This document shows positions 4,179 to 9,696 of a DNA stretch of 9,696 nt, piece by piece. The DNA comes from Desulfuromonadaceae bacterium GWC2_58_13 (GTDB lineage Bacteria; Desulfobacterota; Desulfuromonadia; Desulfuromonadales; Trichloromonadaceae): positions 1 through 9,696 of the forward strand of contig MHXM01000013.1 in assembly GCA_001825565.1 (NCBI GenBank), read 5' to 3'. Below the pieces are notes generated by a model. The model ran no database searches, was not told the origin of the DNA, and saw only the letters and a program-made list of their open reading frames with translations. The first letter of the stretch is position 1. Each line of letters begins with the position of its first letter. Both the position numbers and the translations under genes were made by a program.

Positions 4179-6449
4179 TCAGAGGCAGACGCGCAGAACC
4201 TGATCGAGATCGGTGACGCCCATGAACACCTTGGCGATGCCGTCCATTTTCAGAGTCATCATTCCTTCCTGCAGACCGAGGTTGCGCAATTCTTCGGCCG
4301 AGGCTTCTTGCTTGATGGCTTTTTTCAGGGTGTCGCTGCCAACCAGAAGTTCATGGATACCGACTCGCCCGGAGTAGCCGGTTCCCTCGCAGTGGTCGCA
4401 GCCAACCTTGCGCATCAGGGTCAGCTCCGTGGAATATTCGGGAAGCTTGTGAATCTCGAACCAGGTCTTGCCGTACTGGCGGACCAGCTCGTCGTATTCC
4501 TGGCGGCCCGGATGATAGGGTTCCTTGCATTCCGAGCAGAGCTTGCGGGCCAGCCGCTGGGCCAGGACCCCGAGCATGGCCTCGGCGAAATTGACCGGAT
4601 CCATGCCCATCTCGATGAGCCGCACGACCGTCTCCGGGGCGCTGTTGGTGTGCAGGGTGCTGAACACCAGATGGCCGGTAAGGGACGCTTCAATGGCGGT
4701 TTTAGCCGTTTCGGCATCGCGCATCTCGCCGATCATGATGACGTCGGGGTCGGCCCGCAGAAAGGAGCGCATGGCGGCCTGAAAGGTGAAACCGATCTTG
4801 GGATGCACCTGGACCTGGCGCAGGCCGGCCTGGGTGATCTCCACCGGGTCCTCGGCCGTCCAGATCTTGCGTTCGGGGGTATTGATGTGCGCCAGCGCCG
4901 AGTGCAAGGTGGTGGTTTTTCCGGACCCGGTCGGGCCGACGCAGAGTACCACCCCATAAGGCTTGGCCAGGCACGCCTTGAAGTTCTTCAGGTTGGCGGC
5001 GGAAAACCGCAGTTCTTCGAGGGGGAGGGCCTTGGCGCCGGTGAGGAGACGCAGAACAGCGTCTTCCTGGCCGCCGACCGAGGGGGTGATTTCGAGGCGG
5101 AACTCGAGATTGCGGTTGCCGGAGCGGATCAGGATCTTGCCGCTCTGGGGGCGACGGTGCTCCGCGATGTCGAGCCGCGACATGATCTTGAGCCGGGAGA
5201 TGATGGCGTGCTTGTAGCTGGCCGAGATCTGGTGCGCAATGCGGCAGACGCCGTCGATGCGGTAGCGGATGCGGAAGGGGGCGGTGCCGAAGCCGGGCTC
5301 GAAATGGATGTCCGAGGCCCCTTTCTGCTGGGCGTCAAGGAGGATGTTGTTGACCAGGCGGATGATCTGCGAATCGGCCTCGGAATAGCGGGCGTCCTCC
5401 AGTTCTTCTTCGACGGTAACGACCTCTTCGGTCAGTTCGCCGATCAGCGTTTCGACCTCGTCCTTGACCTGGGCGTAATACACCTTGATCGCCCAGGTGA
5501 TCTGGGCGCGGGTGGCGACCGCCAGCTCAATGCGGCAGTTGGTGTTGAACCGCAGGGTATCGGTCAGCGAGGGATCGGTTGGCGACGAGGTGACCACCAC
5601 CAGAAAATCATTATTCTTTTCAAGTGGAATGACCTGCAGGCGGGTGGCCATTTCGGCGGTCATGGCGGCCAGGGCATCCGGGGTCGGAACCGTTTTCTCC
5701 AGGTCGACGTAGCGCATGCGGAATTTTTCGGCCAGGGCCGTCAGCAACTGGCCTTCGGTGATCAGCCCTCGCTCGATGAGGAGTTCGCCGATGCGTTTTT
5801 TTTTGCCGATTTTCTGGCTGGCGATGGCTTCCTCGACCTGTGCGCGGGTGACCAGGCCGGCCGCCACCAGGATGTCGCCGATGCGGGCCTTGGCCAGGGC
5901 CTTGCCCCGTTCGGTCGCGCTGGCCAACGTACTGTCGATGGTTTCCTGGGGGATGTGCTGTTGCTCGGCGATGATCTCACCCACCCGGCGGGTACGAAGT
6001 TTTTGCTGTTCTTCGAGGGCGGCCGTCATGTCGGAGGGAGAAACCAGCCCCTTGGCTTCGAGAAGGTCGCCGAGAAATTTGCGGTTCTTGCGATCCTTGA
6101 TGCCGTGACGGCAGAAAAAAATCCGTGCCCAGGGGCCGCCGACGTCGACCGGAAGGCCGAAAAAACCTATGGCGTATTCCTGCTTCGGCGGAATGTACAC
6201 CTGGTAGCGGTTGCCGGTAACGGTTTCCAACTCCTCCATCGATTCCAGCTTGGCCGGCGGCAGGTCCTTGATTTCACTGCCTCGGTGAAAGAGAATGCAA
6301 CTCAGATCGAAAAGGGGGTAGGTGAGGCGGATGTCGGTGCCCGACAGCAGTACCTCGATTTCGTTGCCGGCGGGCTGGAAAGGCTCCGCCAGGGTCGCTT
6401 CGACGTCTTCGCCGTCCATGAATTTCAGGGTCAACAACTGTTGGTCCAT
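4179..6449 (-). CDS. GspE/PilB-family secretion/pilus assembly ATPase with tandem MshEN-like modules
   Basis: The 756-aa product is longer than typical PilB (~570 aa). Residues 1-118 are an unrecognised, probably beta-rich region. Two pairs of ~24-residue RxGxxLxxxGLVxxxxLxxALxxQ repeats follow (125-148/155-178 and 189-212/219-242), then a T2SSE_N-like part to about 330. The ATPase core has Walker A GPTGSGKT 505-512, Asp box TAEDPVE 531-537, Walker B VIMIGEMRD 570-578, His box TGHLVFSTLHTNSA 591-604 and a zinc tetracysteine C638/C641/C684/C687. It should be an active cytoplasmic hexamer driving pilin or pseudopilin polymerisation. No pilus or secretion partner gene is nearby, so the machine it serves is unknown. 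I chose the ATG at 6449, which has AAGGG 8 nt upstream; the frame stays open to 6653 but would overlap ftsK. A weak TTGACG/AAGGAT promoter-like pair lies in the 112-nt gap after ftsK. Confidence 0.92.
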   Translation of the reverse strand: MDQQLLTLKFMDGEDVEATLAEPFQPAGNEIEVLLSGTDIRLTYPLFDLSCILFHRGSEIKDLPPAKLESMEELETVTGNRYQVYIPPKQEYAIGFFGLPVDVGGPWARIFFCRHGIKDRKNRKFLGDLLEAKGLVSPSDMTAALEEQQKLRTRRVGEIIAEQQHIPQETIDSTLASATERGKALAKARIGDILVAAGLVTRAQVEEAIASQKIGKKKRIGELLIERGLITEGQLLTALAEKFRMRYVDLEKTVPTPDALAAMTAEMATRLQVIPLEKNNDFLVVVTSSPTDPSLTDTLRFNTNCRIELAVATRAQITWAIKVYYAQVKDEVETLIGELTEEVVTVEEELEDARYSEADSQIIRLVNNILLDAQQKGASDIHFEPGFGTAPFRIRYRIDGVCRIAHQISASYKHAIISRLKIMSRLDIAEHRRPQSGKILIRSGNRNLEFRLEITPSVGGQEDAVLRLLTGAKALPLEELRFSAANLKNFKACLAKPYGVVLCVGPTGSGKTTTLHSALAHINTPERKIWTAEDPVEITQAGLRQVQVHPKIGFTFQAAMRSFLRADPDVIMIGEMRDAETAKTAIEASLTGHLVFSTLHTNSAPETVVRLIEMGMDPVNFAEAMLGVLAQRLARKLCSECKEPYHPGRQEYDELVRQYGKTWFEIHKLPEYSTELTLMRKVGCDHCEGTGYSGRVGIHELLVGSDTLKKAIKQEASAEELRNLGLQEGMMTLKMDGIAKVFMGVTDLDQVLRVCL

Positions 6450-6561
6450 TGAGTCTGCCCTTGTCGGTTGGTGCTGGATAATCAAGGCCTGTCGCTGCCG
6501 TCTGGCACATCCCGCCACATCCTTGCGGACTTTGCCGGTTGCGTCAACCGCTTTCTTTGAA

Positions 6562-8853
6562 TCACGGCCGCTGGATATTGTTGATGAAAACTTCCCGCGG
6601 GCGGCTGGTGCCGTCGGAGGGTCCGACGATCCCCTCCTTCTCCATTTTTTCAATCATCCGGGCGGCCCGGTTGTAGCCGAGCCGCAGTCGCCGTTGCAGC
6701 ATCGAGATCGAAGCCTGGCGGGTTTCGGCGATAATGGCCAGCGCCTCGTCCCACTTCTCGTCGTATTCTTCTTCGCCGCCGTTGGCTCCGCCGTCCGCCG
6801 AGGGGGGGGCGTCGAGGATCGACTTGTCGTATTCGGGCTCCCCCTGTTTCTTGAGAAAATCGACCACCCGCTGCACTTCGAGCTCGGAGACGAAGGCGCC
6901 GTGTATCCGCTGCAGGGCCCCGGTGCCCGGCGGCAGGAACAGCATGTCGCCCATCCCCAGTAGGGTTTCCGCTCCCATCGAGTCGAGAATGGTGCGGCTG
7001 TCGATGCGGGAGAACACCTTGAAGGAGATCCGGGTCGGAAAGTTGGCCTTGATCAGTCCGGTGATGACGTCGACCGACGGCCGCTGGGTGGCCAGGATCA
7101 GGTGGATGCCGGCGGCCCGGGCCATTTGCGCCAGACGGGCGATCGACTCCTCGATCTCGCGGCCGGCCACCATCATCAGGTCGGCCAGTTCGTCGACGAT
7201 GACCACGATGAACGGGAGATGGCCGTGATCGAGTTCTTCCCCCTCGACGATGGTCACCGGCGGCAGTTCCTCGTCATCGGCCGGGTCGATGGTCTCGACC
7301 ACGATTTTCTCCTGGGCCTTGAGCTTTTCCTTTTCTTTTTCTTCCTTGTCGATCTTCTTGTTGTAGCCGTCGATGTTGCGCACGCCCTTGTCGGACATCA
7401 GCTTGTAGCGCCGCTCCATTTCCCGCACCGCCCAGTTCAGGGCCAGGGCGGCCTTCTTCGGGTTGGTCACCACCGGCAGCAGCAGATGGGGAATCCCTTC
7501 GTAAATGGAGAGTTCGAGCATTTTCGGGTCGACCATGATGATGCGCACATCCTCGGGGGTGCCCCGATAGAGCAAGGAGAGGATCATGGTGTTGATGGAA
7601 ACCGACTTGCCGCTGCCGGTGGAGCCGGCCACCAGCACATGGGGCATCTTGGATAGGTCGGAAACCACGGTGTGGCCAAAGATGTCCTTACCCAGGGCCA
7701 TCGGTAGCTTGCCGCCGGTTTTCTGGAACTCTTCCGACTCGAAAATTTCTTTGAGGTAGACCATTTCCCGGTCTTTGTTGGGAATCTCGATGCCGACCAC
7801 GCCCCGCCCCGGGATCGGTGCGACGATGCGGATCGACAGGGCGCGCAGGGCCATCGACAGGTCGTCGGAAAGGCCGGCGATCTTGTTGACCTTGACCCCC
7901 GGGGCCGGCAAGAATTCATACATGGTCACCACCGGGCCCGGCTTGACCTCGACCACCTCGCCGTCGACGTTGAAATCCTTGAGTTTGCTCTCAAGAATTT
8001 TGGCGTTGGCCATCAGCGCCTCGCGGTCGACCGGGGGCGGGGCTTCCCCTTCGTGGTCGAGCAGCGACAACAGCGGCTTGTGGTAGGTCCCCGAAGGCTC
8101 CAGGAAATCGAAGGCCTCCTGCAATGGGGCGACCTCCGCCTTTTTTTTCGTTTTGATCTGCGGCCTACCCGGTTCCAGCAGTTTCCTCGGTTCGGGCGCG
8201 ACGATGATCGGGGCTTTTTCGACCCGTTCCTTGCGCTGCCGGGCCTGCTGTTCGCGGCGGGCGGAGCGGTTTTCCCGATTTCTTTCCAACCGGGTTCCGA
8301 GCAGGGAGAAGAGACCTTCAAGAAAGAGGACGAAGGAGAAGCGGGCGCTGAGCATCAGCGAAACCAGAAAAAAGACCAGCAGAAAGATGAAGGCGCCGGT
8401 GAGGTTCAGGTAACGGGAGAGCGTTTCCGCCAGGATGCGTCCGGTGGCGCCGCCGATCTCATTGATCCTTTGGCCGAAAAAAACGACTTCCTTGAACTTC
8501 AGCGAAATTAGTCCGGCCAGCGACAGCATCAGCACCAGCAGCGCAACGCTCTTGTACAGCCGCACTTTAACCGAGCGGAATTTGAGCAGCCGCCAGGCGA
8601 ACAGAAAGCAGGCGAAGGGGAGGATGAAGGAGACGATTCCCAGCATCTGGATCAGCAGGTCGGCCAGGTTGGCTCCGACCACTCCGCCCCAGTTGCGCAC
8701 GGCGCCGGTCGGCAGATTGTTGTTGAACGACGGGTCGTTGTTGTGAAAGGAGAACAGGCTCAACAGAATGAAGACCCCGCTCGCCAGCCAGAAGACCCCG
8801 GCGATTTCTTTTTTCAGATGTTCTCGGACCAGAGGCGGTTTGGGTTCGCTCAT
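6562..8853 (-). CDS. ftsK: DNA translocase FtsK
   Basis: The 763-aa protein couples chromosome-dimer resolution and terminus segregation to division. The N-terminus has about four membrane helices (roughly 16-34, 65-90, 103-118, 152-187) that anchor it at the septum. A charged linker (188-275) is much shorter than in E. coli. The motor has Walker A GSTGSGKS at 410-417, Walker B IVVIVDELADL at 549-559 and the conserved ILATQRPSVDVITG at 586-599. The gamma winged-helix domain (about 700-763, containing RRLRLGYNRAARMIEKME) reads polar KOPS-type motifs and activates XerCD. Between the motor motifs, residues 500-545 form a Lys/Glu-rich insertion, somewhat longer than in E. coli. The start has GGAAG upstream and follows the uppP stop by 12 nt, implying co-transcription. 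The intact motor and gamma domain make FtsK a firm call over plasmid-type Tra translocases. Confidence 0.97.
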   Translation of the reverse strand: MSEPKPPLVREHLKKEIAGVFWLASGVFILLSLFSFHNNDPSFNNNLPTGAVRNWGGVVGANLADLLIQMLGIVSFILPFACFLFAWRLLKFRSVKVRLYKSVALLVLMLSLAGLISLKFKEVVFFGQRINEIGGATGRILAETLSRYLNLTGAFIFLLVFFLVSLMLSARFSFVLFLEGLFSLLGTRLERNRENRSARREQQARQRKERVEKAPIIVAPEPRKLLEPGRPQIKTKKKAEVAPLQEAFDFLEPSGTYHKPLLSLLDHEGEAPPPVDREALMANAKILESKLKDFNVDGEVVEVKPGPVVTMYEFLPAPGVKVNKIAGLSDDLSMALRALSIRIVAPIPGRGVVGIEIPNKDREMVYLKEIFESEEFQKTGGKLPMALGKDIFGHTVVSDLSKMPHVLVAGSTGSGKSVSINTMILSLLYRGTPEDVRIIMVDPKMLELSIYEGIPHLLLPVVTNPKKAALALNWAVREMERRYKLMSDKGVRNIDGYNKKIDKEEKEKEKLKAQEKIVVETIDPADDEELPPVTIVEGEELDHGHLPFIVVIVDELADLMMVAGREIEESIARLAQMARAAGIHLILATQRPSVDVITGLIKANFPTRISFKVFSRIDSRTILDSMGAETLLGMGDMLFLPPGTGALQRIHGAFVSELEVQRVVDFLKKQGEPEYDKSILDAPPSADGGANGGEEEYDEKWDEALAIIAETRQASISMLQRRLRLGYNRAARMIEKMEKEGIVGPSDGTSRPREVFINNIQRP

Positions 8854-8865
8854 TCGGTGCTTCCG

Positions 8866-9657
8866 TTAAAAAGTGAGGGCGAAAACGACGGTGCCCGCCA
8901 CCCAGCAGTAGATGGCAAAAGCGAACAGTCGGCGCCGGCGGATGACGGCCATCAGGCAATGGATGGAAAGCATGCCGGCAATAAAGGCGACTCCGGTGCC
9001 CGCCAGGTACTGAGGCAGCTCGACGGTCGCAACCTCCTGGAGGTGGCGCATCGATAGCAGAGCGGCACCGAGCACTGCCGGCAAGGCCAGCAGAAAGGAG
9101 AAGCGGGCCGCCGTTTCGCCGTCAACCCCCCGCAGCAGCAGGGCGGCAATGGTCGAGCCGGAGCGCGAGATGCCGGGGATGATGGCGCATCCCTGCACCG
9201 TGCCGACCACCAGCGCGTCGATCAGGTTCAGCTGCTCTTCCCGGCGATTGCCCCGGCGAAATTTCTCGGAGATAAACAGCAGGGTGCCGGTGACCAGCAG
9301 CATCAGCGCCACCAGCGGGATGTTCTCGAACAGGCCCTCGAAGAAATCCTTGAAGGTCAGGCCGATGATTGCGGTCGGCACCGAGGCGGCCAGCAGCAGC
9401 GTCAGCAGCCGACGATGGGTTTGCGCTTCCGCGTCCCGGCGAAACGGCGAGCTGAGCAGATTACCGAGCTCGCGGCGGAAATAGAGCACCACGGCCAGCA
9501 TGGTGCCCAGATGCAGCAGCACGTCGAACAACAGCCCCGGCTGGTCGAAGCCCGGCAGAAAATGCTGGACGATGGCCAGATGGCCCGAAGAGGAAACCGG
9601 CAGAAATTCGGTAAGGCCCTGAATGAGGCCGAGCAATATCGCTTGCAGCAGAGTCAT
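8866..9657 (-). CDS. uppP: Undecaprenyl-diphosphate phosphatase (BacA/UppP)
   Basis: The 263-aa polytopic membrane protein is of standard family length. It removes a phosphate from undecaprenyl diphosphate, recycling the lipid carrier for peptidoglycan and surface polysaccharides; its overproduction gives bacitracin resistance in other bacteria. The two family signatures are present: QGLTEFLPVSSSGHL at 13-27, containing the (E/Q)xxxE motif Q13/E17 and the Ser cluster, and PGISRSGST at 161-169 with catalytic R165. FDVLLHLGT (44-52) is also typical. The charged loop around 131-143 separates the two inverted halves. The start is supported by AAGGA 5 nt upstream of the ATG. It precedes ftsK by only 12 nt, a plausible envelope/division pairing. 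Its promoter lies beyond the right edge, and nothing is odd about the gene itself. Confidence 0.97.
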   Translation of the reverse strand: MTLLQAILLGLIQGLTEFLPVSSSGHLAIVQHFLPGFDQPGLLFDVLLHLGTMLAVVLYFRRELGNLLSSPFRRDAEAQTHRRLLTLLLAASVPTAIIGLTFKDFFEGLFENIPLVALMLLVTGTLLFISEKFRRGNRREEQLNLIDALVVGTVQGCAIIPGISRSGSTIAALLLRGVDGETAARFSFLLALPAVLGAALLSMRHLQEVATVELPQYLAGTGVAFIAGMLSIHCLMAVIRRRRLFAFAIYCWVAGTVVFALTF

Positions 9658-9696
9658 GAAAGTCCTTGGTGTGTCATGTGATTCGTAGGGGCAACC

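Noticed and set aside
4308..6452. A 714-codon plus-strand open frame
   Set aside because: It lies wholly antisense to the GspE/PilB-like gene, which has intact Walker, Asp, His and Cys motifs. Its Gly/Asp/Val/Gln-rich translation is the typical shadow of a GC-rich gene. It has no recognisable domain.
6502..6561. Sigma-70 promoter between ftsK and the ATPase gene
   Set aside because: TTGACG with a 17-nt spacer is followed by AAGGAT, which matches only three of six -10 bases. It is too weak to list as a feature.
6450..6653. N-terminal extension of the ATPase to 6653
   Set aside because: It would overlap the ftsK 3' end by about 90 nt and adds a basic, low-information segment. The ATG at 6449 has its own AAGGG Shine-Dalgarno.

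Overview
The window is GC-rich bacterial chromosome. It looks like a deltaproteobacterium of the Desulfuromonadales/Geobacterales type. That assignment rests on three things: the FtsK and GspE/PilB-like architectures, a candidate sigma-54 promoter, and single-frame LarB/LarC nickel-pincer genes. It is inference; no rRNA or other marker gene is present. I see no tRNA, rRNA, CRISPR array or intact transposase. No gene-free stretch exceeds 300 bases; the longest is 3232-3474.

Right block (4179-9657, all minus strand, read right to left). uppP (undecaprenyl-diphosphate phosphatase) is followed 12 nt later by ftsK (DNA translocase). After a 112-nt gap comes an orphan GspE/PilB-family ATPase. Its N-terminus carries two tandem MshEN-like repeat pairs, the second close to the c-di-GMP-binding consensus, preceded by about 118 residues I do not recognise. 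A short intrinsic terminator follows it.

Middle (3232-4178). One plus-strand gene encodes an unrecognised four-helix membrane protein. It has a strong Shine-Dalgarno, a plausible sigma-54 (-24/-12) promoter about 108 nt upstream and a strong terminator downstream. It diverges from larB and converges on the ATPase gene.

Left block (1-3231, all minus strand, tightly packed). The order is larB, larC (4-nt ATGA overlap), a 44-codon relic (4-nt GTGA overlap), dinD, then the start of pgpA (2-nt gap, cut by the window edge). LarB and LarC are two steps of nickel-pincer nucleotide (NPN) cofactor synthesis; LarE and the client racemase LarA are not here. PgpA is a phospholipid-synthesis phosphatase.

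The accessory-looking part is 1028-1300. LarC's last ~20 codons run through a small palindromic repeat. Its stop overlaps the start of a short reading frame whose N-terminus resembles the opening of MmeI-like (type IIL restriction-modification) methyltransferases and whose remainder resembles their C-terminal end. dinD, a gene that also travels with restriction-modification loci, follows directly. I read this as the scar of a mostly deleted restriction-modification insertion in an otherwise housekeeping gene string. The other points worth a second look are the tandem MshEN modules, the structured larB leader and the orphan membrane protein.
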